Positions 35,390 to 48,004 of a stretch of 64,000 nucleotides of DNA are shown one piece after another (within the stretch, counting starts at the first letter, position 1; every line of letters begins with the position of its first letter). Position numbers and translations under genes: made by a program. This DNA comes from Tetragonia tetragonoides (lineage: Eukaryota; Streptophyta; Magnoliopsida; Caryophyllales; Aizoaceae): NCBI GenBank assembly GCA_038025085.1, contig CM076150.1:374501-438500 (forward strand), given 5' to 3'. The notes under the pieces were generated by a model. That model saw only the letters and a list, made by a program, of their open reading frames with translations. It searched no databases and was not told the origin of the DNA.

Positions 35390-36819
35390 TGTACATGTTT
35401 CTTCTTTCAAAGTGCTGTGGGTGTTGGCTTCAGCAGTCAGCACCACCATTGCTGTCATTATATGTACATATAAACTTGTATTCACGAACCTCTCCAGGAA
35501 AAGAAAAAGAAAAAAAATTCTCGAAGATATTCTCTCAGAAATGGTCGTTTTGTTAATTAGTATTACGCTTCTTGAAATCATAGCGGATCACAGATTACTT
35601 GCTGGCTCGCAGCTGTGCGGGTTTACTTGATCTTCCAAACCTTTCATAAAAAGTCTTCGAATCGAAGCAAGAAATACAGAAACGCAACTATCCTAACAGT
35701 TGACTGCTGACGTTGTACTGGTAAAATCTCCTTAACATCTCTAGATATTGGTTTCGGACCAGACACAGCTTCTTGTTATGTGATCTGATAAGCTTCTACT
35801 GATCAGAAAATTTGCAACCACAATAATCAGACTTAAGACCTTAATCCTTATATCACGTGCTCTACCTAAGGCCATGAAAAAACTGAGCTTTCTTATGGAA
35901 TAAGAAGATGGTGAACTTAATCAGGGTGATTTAGGGGCTATGATTTCATATTGTAAATGAGAACATCTCAGTCTCTTAACTTACTATAGTTTTAAGTGAA
36001 TTTGGAGTGCTGAATATAGTAAATGCTCACAAAGTTACCACTGTAATATAAATCAGGAATGGTCGAAAGAAACAGTTGAGATGGGAAAGGCAAATCTGAA
36101 ATTAATTTCCAATGTCAGAGGCCACGTTGTTTTGCTTTACCAATACCAGGAAAAAACACACAACATATATACTACAAAATATGGAAACCAAATCAAATAG
36201 AATAATATCTGTGAAATTAATATGATGCACAGATTATGATTCCAACATATTTGTATTTTAGCGCTAGCCTCATGCAAGAAAGACAACCCCGCCTCTGCAA
36301 ATCACTAATTCATATGAACAACTTGGTGCTTCAGTGTCTTCAGTCATCCACAACATGTCTAAACAAAACAAAACAAAATAATATTTACTTTTTGAGTTTT
36401 TTTTTTCCTGCATTATTTTGTTTATGTTATCTCTATTTGTAGTACATAAGTTTGGCACCATAGCACTAGACTAGAAACAAGTTTATAGACTTACAGTAGT
36501 CAACAATTCACACACTACAGACATTGTTTATTCGATGATCATGAATATAAGCCAAATTGGTGGAAAGTGCACTAACTACACAAGATACGCATATATACTG
36601 TGTTATTACTAAGATAGTGCAACGCCCATGAACTTTCACATGATCTCCCTACATCAAAGACTTGTTTACAAATAATTTTGGATGTGAAGCAAAGAGTTTT
36701 GCTTCGTACTACAATAACTCAACAGTTGAAGATGCTCCATCTTTCATTATGTTCTGAAATTGAGACTATTAGCTTAGCTAGCTAGTACAGCAAACAGTCC
36801 TAACAGTCAGAATTCAGAA
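35390..36819. other. Intergenic region: 3' UTR and phytoene synthase promoter
   Basis: AT-rich sequence with no convincing frame, RNA gene or transposon. A short AACAA-type microsatellite lies at about 36361-36378. The last few hundred bases should hold the phytoene synthase promoter. I could not place a TATA box with confidence. Confidence 0.4.
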
Positions 36820-38558
36820 ATGGGTTCGTTCGTGTTGCAGGCACCAAAGCCCATGGCTGAAGTCGGTAACAATATCAAGTTGTTATTTTCCATGAAGGCA
36901 TCCACGGTGAATGCGAGAGCAGAATTAGTTACCGCCAGGACAACTACTACCTCGACTGTTTTATTGAGAAAAGGCAACGACTCTATACTTGATTTACATG
37001 TTCAGCGAGTAATTAAGAGGCAGTCTAAGGATGTTGTAATTGTCAGAAAAGGCTCTCATTTCGATCCTGCCTTTCTTGGAGAGGCATATGAAAGGTGTCG
37101 TAGAGTATGTGCTGAATATGCCAAGACCTTCTATTTAGGTAACTTCTGATCAGATTCCTCTATCTTCAGGCTTTCGTTTACAGTTTTGATGCTTTTGCTT
37201 TAGGTAACCAAACACTTGTTTCAAATGCCATCTTTTGGGGCTTGTTTGTGGTACAGGAACTTTACTGATGACAGAGGAAAGAAAGAAAGCGATATGGGCT
37301 CTCTATGGTATGATCCTACCACCTCAACAAATCTGCTGTACAAAAAAACTTCTTGGAGTAATTACATACTAATAGTTTTGGCTAAATGATCACAGTTTGG
37401 TGTCGTCGAACGGATGAGCTAGTGGATGGTCCAAATGCCCACCTGACCAGCTCAAGTGTGTTGGATAGGTGGGAGGAGAGACTTGAGGACATTTTCGACG
37501 GGTGCCCATACGACATGCTCGATTCTGCCTTGGCAGATACTATTCAGAGATTTCCCCTTGACATTAAGGTTAGCTACATACAATTCCCTCCTCTGGACTC
37601 CTTTTTTCCTTTTATTGATGTTCAAGATCTTAAATAGAAATCAGAAAGATTATTTTCTTATGCTTAGCCATTCAGAGATATGATCGAAGGGATGAGAATG
37701 GACAAGTGGAAAGACCATTACGACAACTTTGAAGAGCTCTACCGTTACTGCTACTATGTGGGTGGTACTGTTGGGGTAATGAGTGTTCCCATCATGGGAA
37801 TTTCACCTGAATCTCTAACTCAAGCTGAAAGCATCTACAACGCTGCCATTTGCTTGGGAATAGGAAATCAACTGACTAACATCCTTAGAGATGTAGGAGA
37901 AGAGTAAGTTTCCTTGATCTCACTATGTACTAGTATGTACCATAAGCCATAGCTTTAAACGTTAAAACAAGTAACTTGTCAGATTAGCAAAAATTGTCAG
38001 TATATGTTTAGTTGGTTGGATCATTTCTTGGATCGATAATTATGAATACAGTTTGAGCTTCTTCAATTCAGTGCTTTGAGGGGCAGAATCTATCTTCCTC
38101 AAGATGAGCTTAGAGAGTTAGGATTGAACGATGAGGATATATTCTCGAGAAAGGTGACTGAGGAATGGAAAGAGTTGATGAAGAGGCAGATAATGAGAGC
38201 GAGAACCTACTTTGACCAAGCAGAACAGGGTGCTTCTCAGCTAGACAGGGCTAGTAGGTGGCCGGTAAGTGAAGTAATCGTTTGTTTTTGGAGGTCATTG
38301 TCATTTTGATGGAATGATCCATACTCCAAGAAATAGGAAATGAGAGGAAATCTGACATTTGGAGAAATAATAATGCAGGTATGGTCATCTTTAATGTTGT
38401 ACCGAAAGATCTTAGATGAGATAGAGAAGAACGAGTACGATAACTTGAGGAAACGAGCATATGTTGGTAGGGGGAAGAAGCTGCTAACATTGCCCCTAGC
38501 TTATGCCAAAGCCATTGGGTTGCGCCAACCTTGCCGCCCCCTCTCAGCAAGGGGATAA
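36820..38558 (+). CDS. PSY: Phytoene synthase
   Basis: Plastid enzyme joining two geranylgeranyl diphosphates into phytoene, the first committed carotenoid step. Six exons join in frame: 36820-37138, 37257-37307, 37396-37568, 37668-37903, 38072-38264 and 38379-38558. They give 383 residues with GT/AG junctions and a 51-nt exon 2 as usual for the family. Seen: YAKTFYLG at the exon 1/2 junction, the first Asp-rich motif DELVD (residues 130-134) in [14 protein letters not shown], the second motif DVGED (256-260) in [13 protein letters not shown], then [10 protein letters not shown] and the C-terminal [18 protein letters not shown]. The N-terminal extension before the conserved core is short and has an unremarkable transit-peptide composition, and the whole protein is shorter than the usual 400-440. 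This may be a divergent isoform such as the PSY3 type; that is inference. Confidence 0.96.
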
Positions 38559-40325
38559 CTAATACAATCCCAGCTTGACCAGTATCATCATTTTAGGATC
38601 TTGTAGTGAGTTTACATTTTTCTAAGATGATGTTGTATATAGACTGGTGATTATGAATGCAGTTTCAGCTTCCCAACAATCAACGCAGCATTAGCTCATA
38701 GGGAGTATATTAGTTTATACATGTCAATAAATTCCATAGATTTGTGTTAAATATTACTCCAGTAGTTCCAATAATTTTACTGGATCATATATATGTTCAA
38801 CAAAGTTCAAATCATGAGCTCATAAAAAATAAAAATAAAAATAGAAATCACAATAATGCTGAGGGTACAGTACAACTGTACAAGTGAGGATGTGCAGCAT
38901 GTGCGAGTTTGGGTGCCAAAATCGGTGAGATGAATCATGTGTCCCTCAATGATTCAACAAGTTTTCTCTTCCCTCAAAGCGTCCTTCGTCATGGAAATGT
39001 GCAAAATCTCTTGATATTAAGCCTCCATCTTTTTCAAGTCTCAATGTATTCTCTCTAGTCTCTCCTGCCCGTGGACCTCACCTGCCTATCCCAGTTACAC
39101 GAATCTCCGTGGAGTTGGGAGTATATAAAAATTTGCGCTATACATATTAACACGTGGTAGGCGTGCAAATTTGCTACAAAAGCACAATCAGCAAGAAATA
39201 TTTAAGTTTTCTTGTCCTTCTGCTTAATTTAAATGTTTTACTTATTTAATCTTAGTAGTAACACTTTAATCCTGAAGTTTATTAGGAGTATTAATTCAAA
39301 GAACGTAATATATCAAGTGATGGTAAACCTTGGACACTGTCAATGGTTCGCTACAGTACACTACCTAGTGCCTAATGTCTATGGTCAGAACTCAAAACCG
39401 GTCTAAAATTGTTATGAAACATATGCGCCTTTAATCTTACCTTTTGAAAATTGTAGCCTATCTATGATCGACTTTGGGCGTTCTAAAATGTCACTATTCA
39501 CTATTCAGTATCGTATGAGTATCCATTACAAGTTTATAACATTTCTCACCATCTATCAAAGATTTTCAAAACAAAGATTTTCAAAACAAAGATTCAAACA
39601 GAACAGTGAAAAAGCAAAGATTACAAACGATCAAGGCAAACGCATACAATCAAGCAAATGCGGCGATTTTTTTACCCATTTTGCACCTGGCGTATATAAA
39701 ATCAGTTTGTACCTAAATATAAGACTACGCTCAGACTGCCGTAAAACTTTCTTTTCAAGTGATTTAGGACACGACTTACTAAGAATTAATTGGTAATACA
39801 GGGCATCTCCATGGCCATGAACAGCTTAGATACTGGGGGAAAAAACATCCAGAAGCCAGTCTGATGATGAGAATGAGAAAATACACAACTCGTTATACTA
39901 TCGGGGAAAAAATTTGATAAAGCACCCATTGAAATAAGAAGTTAACTCTGTCTCTCTACAATATCCCCCCACCAACCCACCATCCTTCTACATTGAATAA
40001 ACAAAAAAATAGGGAAGAAAAAAGGCCAAAAAAAAGGACTAAGGCAAAGAAAAACAGGCGTTAAAGATACCACAAATGTTTGCTGGAAATTGGTACATAT
40101 GCTCCTACAAGCTCCACAGCCCCCCTTTTTTAAGAAATGCGCCACAATCAAGAAGCTTCAAGTCAAAAGAAGATTATCAGCCTGGATCACATGCAATTTA
40201 GCAATGCAATCACCACCACCACCCATAAGAGAGTAATAAACCCCAATCCACGAAACAGCTCTTCGCAATGTAGATCACGTAGGAGGCTTTTCACAGCCAA
40301 AACCATCTTTCCATAGGCAGCTGAA
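38559..40325. other. Intergenic region between two convergent genes
   Basis: Holds the 3' UTRs of phytoene synthase (+) and of the phosphatase gene (-). A 110-codon plus frame at 39464-39796 has no motif and contains a short triplicated AAGATTTTCAAAAC phrase (about 39558-39595). Nothing else is recognised. Confidence 0.4.
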
Positions 40326-43300
40326 TTACAGGAAATAATCAGGTGTCCTTCTCGTAACATCTGGCTCCCCTCTCCTTGGAGCTGGCTCAAACTGCAATCA
40401 TATATAATACAACTTTCAAGCATCTACCAGAAATTTTTAAATGGCACAAAGTATTATGTCTTTTACCGTATGCCACAACAATTAACAGTGACCAAAAACA
40501 GAACTAGCTTAATTATTACAAAGTTTATCTGCAGTGGTAATAAAGCATCTAATCTCATACCTGAATAAATGTGTGGCCTTTGCAGTCATCCACTTCCAAG
40601 ATGGATGCCATATTTCCACAACGATAACAGTAATTAGGAGCACTAAAAATTGTCACCACCTTTTGATCCTGAGAAAACAAACCACCAATGTCAACATCCA
40701 TTAAAACACTACAGAAAAATAAAGCTAACTCAAGCTATAACCTGAAGGAATTGCTACTTACATGAGCCCAGTTGAATCCCTCCATCACCAATTGGTGAGC
40801 TCTGGCAATCAGCTTTAGGTTATTGGTATGGTTAAATTGGTCAGATATGTCCTGAGAAGATAATGTAACATGAAGGCATATACAGTCAGTATTCCTATTA
40901 ACATGAAAAGAAGATGAACAAGCAAAAGGGATGCAAACTATACTTGGCCAAAAGTATATCCAGCTCCCCTGGGCGATATCCCCCAACCACATCGATCGTC
41001 TGGGTCAGACCACAACAGGTCACACATGGGACCCTCATGAGGAACTTCTTGAACACGATCAAAATTCCGTATATTATCGAGAGTTTCAATGGATGGCGAC
41101 AATCCACCATGCAGGCAAAATATTTCAGATTCAACCTGTAAATACACCAATCAAATTAAGTCACTTGAAACTAATGTCAACCCCCATTAACAACAGAACA
41201 CCAAAAATTATCAAAAACAAAAAAAAATAGCAGAACACACAAAAAATAAACTACAAGAAAGTCAAGGCAGACAGCTATAACAAAAGGTTATACTAACCAA
41301 TGCAGTCAGCGGAAAATAATCAAACAAATCAGTGAAGATCTTCCAAACATTCGCATTTCCATACCTGCAAAACATGGGTACCAAAAATGAATTACTTTCT
41401 GAATTTGGTAAAATTTCTTTTCTAATAATTTCAATTTATATTCTGCCAAAGTATTTTCTGTTAATTATTTTACTGCTCTTAAAATCCTTATTACAGCAGC
41501 CGTCAACCCACAATAAAACTGACCGCAATAAAACTGACTGCCCATTTATGGTTCCAATAAAACTAACAGGCAGGAGAACTTTATGGCAGTGAGTATCAAC
41601 CATACCCTACAAGGCTACCAACGGCAACGGACTATGGCACAATCTTTAGTGCGACATGAAAATTTTAGACACTTCAGTTAATTACGAGAACAGCTATCCT
41701 ACATGCGATTTAAAAAGGGTGGGTACCAAACTTGCAATCTAATATTTCAACATGATGGACAGGCAAACCTAATGTACCTCAAGTTCGACTACCATGCTAC
41801 CTCCTTAAAAAGAATTATCCAAACTTATGCATCTATTGTTAGGCATTGCATTGTCCATGCATCATCAGATACTTATAGGACTGGTAGAATAGAGATGTTT
41901 AAATACTCACTTTCGTAGGCATTCATCATAGAACCCATAAACTTGAGTAATCTGCAATCGACCACAGCCAAAGACAGGAACTATATTCAGTACAAAGGTA
42001 TGAAAGTGTTTAGCAGCAAAATAAATCATAAAAAGATAGCTGAAGTACTCGTCCAAGATAGATAAGCCAGTTCTATAATAGCAGAGAAGCAATCACAATC
42101 CATAAGACATGATGAATGAGTCATACCTGACGACTTTCATGATTCCCTCTTAGAATGGTAATCCTTTGAGGATAACGAACTTTAAGGGCCACCAGTAGCT
42201 GCAGGAAGAGAACAGTTGGACAAGCATTAATTTCCGCTTTTCTGGATATAATCATGGAGCACATTCAAGTATAATAATTTTGAGATATAATCCTAGAGAA
42301 AGGATAAAGCCAAGCAATCACCACTGGGAAGTGCTAAAAGTGAAAGTTGCTTTTTTAAGCACCACGCTCAAGCATGAACTGTACCAGAGCAGCAATATTA
42401 CATGATTATATCAGATCACCAACCTGCCTCCTGATCCAGGTGGCAAGGAAAGTGGTGTTGAGGATTTGGAGCAAGCAACTATAATCATCTAATTAGGCAG
42501 CTCAATAGCATAGACAATCAAAGCAATTTTTTTCCAAAGCCATCAACTTCCTTAGAGGAGCTCCAGTAAACAGTACTCTGGATAAACATCCTTCTTAAAA
42601 ACAACATGCAACATACAGTCACTCATTGCGTTTTCTGGAACAAGTTACCAAACATTCATTTCCACAAAGAGAAGAAGAAAGAACACTCACCGTTACAGTT
42701 TCAACTGAATAGTACCCTCGGTCAACATAGTCACCCATGAATAGATAGTTTGTGTCCGGGCACTACAACCAAAAAAACATAAAAGTATTTCAATATACTA
42801 GGCCAAAATGAGTAGAAGAAGATAACAGTGCTAATAAAAGACCATCACATGTAATATTAAAACAGGTTAAACAAAGAACAAGATGCTCCAAACTGCAGTG
42901 CCAAAAGAACCTTCTAATTGATTTAAGGCAGAAAATGATGAATACTTATTTTTGCATCACTGGCACTAGTAGAACATTTATCACTCGTTCACATGTGTGT
43001 GCATTTGCATCAGTGTTGACAGTGGAGGGGGAGAATAAGAGAGATTGACAAGTTCTGCAGAATGGAAAAATGTGGCTTACAGTCTATCCTCTTCCAACTG
43101 CAATGCTAACCAAAGCCCAAACTATTTCTTTCACCTTATGCCCAGAAAGTAACACTACATAGTCACCACTCACTGACCAAAAAAGAAGTGTCACAGTAAG
43201 AATATGTACCTTTCCCCCAATACGAAAAAGCTCTGCAAGATCATGGAATTGCCCATGGATGTCACCACAAATTGTAACAGGACTTTTCACGGGCTGCACT

Positions 43301-45444
43301 TCAATAAAAGGCAAAATAATTAACAGCATTCAATGATGAAATCATTATCTTTACAACAGCATTGTGAATGATAAAACTAACATCTCACAATAAGAAAGCC
43401 AAATCGAAAAAGACAACTAGAAAAGACAAGTTATCACATTAAAAAAAGAGATGGTCAGTATCAAAACAAGAAAATGCCCGAGATCCCACGACTAAACCAT
43501 GAATCAGATAAAGTAACCAAAATGCAGTTTGGAAATTATCCTCATATGCTGGTATAGAGAGCAAAAGACCAAGCTATACTCAAAATTACAAACCAGAAGC
43601 TTAGAGCTCAAAATGTTCCATCATTCACTAGTATAATATCAAGTTCATCCCCTGCACAAGTGTCAAATAAAATATCGATAGGGATTGATTGCAGTTACAT
43701 TATCACGTTAAACAAAGCATTGTGTTTCTGAAGTTCTAAAATCAACATTTCCAGCTGTTAACTAAATACCACTGAGAAATGATAAAACCATCATCAACTT
43801 CACAGAACTCCTAAATCCAGCTCCAAAGAAGTTAAGTTTGTGGGAAACAAGCGAGTTATATAAGCATCACTAAAGTCATTAAAGTTGGGGCTATTGAAAC
43901 TTTAAATTGGGAGTACAATAACAAAAATATAAAAAGCATGCATAGGACTTAGGCCCGGACCCCACCCTCGACAAGATCATCCTAATTGATTTTTGTTGCT
44001 GTTATGCATAGGAGTTAGGACATTCGTTAACAAGCACAAGGCAGATAAAAACTCTCATTACCAGATTGTAAACAAAGTATTCATTATCAAGCAAGAGATC
44101 ACAGTAGAGTCTTGACATTCTTATAGAGAATTAAATATGAAAACACTGCATCGCATGGTAATTGAAAATCCAGGAAAGTAACACACCTGAACATTGCTCT
44201 CCTCCATCAGGATCTCCTTGGCCTTCTCACATAAACCTCGAACCTACAGCCAGGAAGGAGAGTTCTCAACTTTATACGAAGATTTTGAAGGAAAACTAAA
44301 CATTGTATTGATGCAAAATCCTCGAATATGACAGCACAACAGACTGAGTCGCACAAATTTTCATGTCTGCAAACACAAGAACAGCATGCAACTTTGATAC
44401 TACTCCATCCCTCCCAAACATATTGCACCTCAAACATGGCACAACCTTCAACGAAGAATCATAAAGATATATTGCATCAAGAAACAAGTAAAAAGGTTTG
44501 TAGTGCAAGGAAGTTGGGAAGTATACTTGAATGACTTCACATGGAAACAGTGGAAAAATTAAGAGTTGGAAAACACATAATACAAGTCTTTTCTGAACTA
44601 AGTGTGCAATGATCTCCTCCATGATTGATGAAAAGTATGCTTAACAGCTTACCTTCCATTAGAGTAACAGATAACATTAACCAAATTAAAGACCTTATGG
44701 GTTCAGCATCTGACAAAACCTTTATTATTTGGATTGATTCATTTCCTTTCGTATATCTTATGATGTTTTAGTACAATGGGCCATGGGGGGTAAGGCAGGG
44801 TCGTAAATTCAGATGTGTTACCATACACACAATCACCCCCTAGGCCCCTACCCTTCCAAATCCAAGTTCAGATAACCTTTTATAATTACTTCCAAACAAC
44901 CCTCCTATGGGGGAATGTGCTCCTTCATCACGCTAAATCTGTTCTCTAATCTCTTCGCCAATTTTAATTTGCATTTCGAACGAGTAATTTTTGCACAGGA
45001 TACAATGGGCCAAACCAAGATAATTGAAGGCTATTGCTACAAAAGAGCTGTAGAAATTAACAGACAACAGCTGAATTGCAAATAATTAGCAGATCGTATG
45101 CAAGGGAAACAACAAATCTCGAGCGAATCTGGTAATCTTTTTTGCCACTTTTCAGCTAATCCAAACATACAAGGAGTAGATCACATGAATTCGAACCAGA
45201 AGACAACCAATAACACCCAAATTCCTGAATACTAACGAAGAAACCCCAATCAAATGGAATCGATCCGGCACATTTCCTCCATAATGCGAAAAGATTGCAA
45301 AAAACGACGAAAAACTGAAAGAAAAGCGAGATTTGAGGGGCGAAAACAAACCTCTTGCTCGGAAAGAGGCTTGCACTGCATGAGCTGCGCGATCTGTTCA
45401 TCGATGTTCATATGTGAGTTGGAAGGCACCGGATCGAAGCTCAT
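40326..45444 (-). CDS. PP2AC: Protein phosphatase 2A catalytic subunit
   Basis: Serine/threonine phosphatase catalytic subunit acting in cytosolic/nuclear PP2A holoenzymes with A and B subunits. Eleven minus-strand exons join in frame: 45352-45444, 44187-44243, 43210-43293, 42691-42762, 42127-42198, 41911-41951, 41298-41364, 40944-41135, 40762-40851, 40561-40668 and 40326-40391. They give 313 residues, the length of plant subfamily II members (PP2A-3/4 type). Metal-binding motifs GDIHG (60-64), GDYVDRG (88-94) and GNHE (120-123) are intact. The C terminus is TPDYFL (308-313), the conserved methylation and phosphorylation tail. Start chosen at [17 protein letters not shown]; a Met at residue 12 is less likely. 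Introns are typical in number. GA-rich sequence at 45538-45660 is probably the 5' UTR or core promoter. Confidence 0.97.
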
Positions 45445-45537
45445 CTTTGCGAGTTTTGTTCGCAAACCCTAACAGATCTCCCCCAAACCCTAGCGATTTG
45501 ATTTTATTTTCTCCTTTTCGTCACCTTGGTGTCGCCG

Positions 45538-45660
45538 TTTTCAAGAGAGAGAAACAGAAAGAGGGAGAAAGATAGATTGATAGAAGAGAGAGAAAATTGA
45601 AGAGAGAGAAAGAGAAGGGGAGAGAAGAGAAGCGAACACAAGAGAGAGAAGGGGGAGCGG
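45538..45660 (-). promoter_or_regulatory. GA/CT-rich leader of the phosphatase gene
   Basis: About 120 bp of nearly pure purine (AGAGAGAAA-type repeats) lies 95-215 bp upstream of the ATG at 45444, so it is a CT-rich tract on the coding strand. Such tracts are common at plant 5' UTRs and core promoters. Confidence 0.5.
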
Positions 45661-46343
45661 TGGTGGTGGAAGTACCAATAAGGAAAACCCTCGCTTTTGA
45701 TCGATCACCACTCCTTTTTTTAAATTAAATTAAAATAAAATAGAATTTATTTTTTTAAAAATAATAATTTTCTTGCCAAGTTGTTCTCAAATGAAAAAAT
45801 AAATAAATAAAAAGTGTTTACTGGGAAACTAGAAATGGGCGATTCAAGATCTTTGGTTGCTATTGTAATACTCGCCTTAGGGTGCGAGTGTTATAAACGC
45901 GCGCATAAATGGGTTCGAATAACCTATGTTCTCACGTGATCTCAATAAACCAAAGAGGATACGCTCTTCTAGTGAGCGTGGTGAATTGTCAAGTTTAATG
46001 GAGCGAAATGGGATCACAACGTAAATCGAAGATGCATCAAATCAAAGCTCCTTGCTTGCATTATTTAAGCTTGCTTTTGGTGCTTTCTACAACCGAATTG
46101 AATTGACAACCAATTTTGAGCGTTTCAAGTTGCCAGTTTTGCATATTTTGTCCGCCAATGCTTGTTTGAAATTGTAATACTGCTTACTTATATGACTTCT
46201 CGTCCTCATCTTATGATCTCAAACTCAAACAAATCCATTCAATGATCCATCAATTTAAGCCCACCAAGAAGTTGATGGTTATTAATTTGGATGTTCACAA
46301 ATCTAAGGTTCATCGTCGCCACTGCATATGTCAGTTATTGTAC
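45661..46343. other. Upstream spacer of the phosphatase gene
   Basis: AT-rich, with no frame or clear repeat apart from short A/T runs at 45718-45810. Confidence 0.35.
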
Positions 46344-46920
46344 TAAGGCTCTGTTTGGTTGGACGGAAAACCGTTTTCAACTGAAAAGTATTTTCAACTG
46401 AAAATCATTTTCAGTGTAAAATGTATTTCCGTTCACATTTTCCGTTGTTTGGTTACAACGGAAAACAATTTTCTTGAAAAAACTTTTTTTTATAAAAAAT
46501 AAAATCTACTAACATTGTCGCGTCAATCTCGAAAAGTTAGGTGGATTCAAAAAAAAAATCACCTCAAACGCAAATCGTAGTCAAAAATTATACTTATTTG
46601 AAGAAAAAACAATATTGAGAAAGTGGTCCGAAAGTTCGGCCCGAGGCCCAATCAAGTCGGGTGCGAGTTTGTTTTTATGACCCGATGTCCTGACAACCAA
46701 ACCCGATGATCAAGTCCACTATTAGTGCTCCGGGGACATAGTGTCCCACCAACGGAAAACCGTTTTTCCTTCATTTTGAAGGGAAAACATTTACACCTAT
46801 ATAGGTGAAAATGCTTTTCCCCCTGAAAACCATTTTCCTTCTCATTGTAAACCAAACAACGGAAAATGGAAAAACTATTTTCCACGAAAACTGTTTTCAC
46901 CCCAACCAAACGGAGCCTAA
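46344..46920. mobile_element. Tourist/PIF-Harbinger-like element (571 bp)
   Basis: Element 46347-46917 begins GGCTCTGTTTGGTTGGACGG and ends CCAACCAAACGGAGCC, with TAA on both sides. The arms contain matched blocks around GGAAAACCGTTTTC and GGAAAAT...ATTTTCC, so they form extended inverted repeats. Same ends as the element at 9156-9417. No transposase frame is seen. Confidence 0.75.
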
Positions 46921-48004
46921 GGGAAGTTTGTTCCAACGCAAAATAGGAGCACAACAAATCAGTGTACTCATTTGTGAATTATACTAAATAGAATTTTCCT
47001 TCTGTCTTCTTTTATTAGTAGATAATTTGAGAAGACTTAAGTCATATTCATTAATGTTTTAATGGAAGTACTAGTCATTTTGATATGTGTCTCGACGTGA
47101 ACTATTTGAAAGGACTGATATAAGAGGAGTATCTTGATTAGATGTAACGAAATGAAAGGGTGACATGAGATCCTAATGAATACTTGATACATTCTACTTG
47201 GTTTGGTGTTAAATAACCCAAGTATAAATTACCACAAATAGAATTATTTACCAACCCTACTGGTAAGAGTTTATGATAGGGTACACAATTCATGTGATTT
47301 CAATTAGCATAATACTATAAATCATCTAATGCATAAGCTATTCCACAATTGAAAGTCTAAAGTATGCTCTTTTCACATTCACCAATCAGTTTTAGGTCAA
47401 ATCATGTAAAGTGTTTTTTCTCTCGCGTATTACAAACAACTAGCTTTGAGTTTGTCTAGTTGAAAAGAACACACCATTGTCAATTGTATTACTGTAACTG
47501 TATATAGAGGAGAAAGAATATCGTGTAGATTAATTTTCCTTTAGAGGAAGGTAAATATAGCCCTTCGAGAGCGGGGTCAGCCGCCCCAGCTAAGTTTTAA
47601 ATACATTGGGCAATCATAAATGTCCATTGGTTGTCCGTATTAAAAGTTTTACTTTATCAATTATTGATCCAAAGTTGATTCACTCGATCCATTGTGAAAA
47701 ACAAGTTTACACTCCGCCTCAAAAAAAGATTTTTAGATCCACCACTAGGGTATAGAACAGTAAGAGCAAATAACCAGTCATCTTTTAGAAAGTGGAGTGG
47801 ATATCCACTTTTTTGAATCACCCAAAATCTGATATGTATCCACTATGCTTACAAAGCGGATATTCTCTTCTTGGATATAATCAGATTATATCATAATCGA
47901 ATATGTTAATCGGGATCATCATGCTTATCCGATCTCTAATCGGTCGGAAATGCCAAAGTGAGGAGAATGTGGAAGGTAATGATGTAAATGGATTCGATAA
48001 CCTA
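46921..48004. other. AT-rich spacer before the inverted satellite block
   Basis: No open frame or recognised repeat. Confidence 0.35.

Noticed and set aside
39464..39796. 110-codon plus frame between phytoene synthase and the phosphatase gene
   Set aside because: Contains a tandem triplication, has no motif and no splice or promoter context.
43501..44160. Extra exon or embedded gene in the long phosphatase intron
   Set aside because: No conserved frame is seen, and the flanking exons already join in phase to the expected 313 residues.
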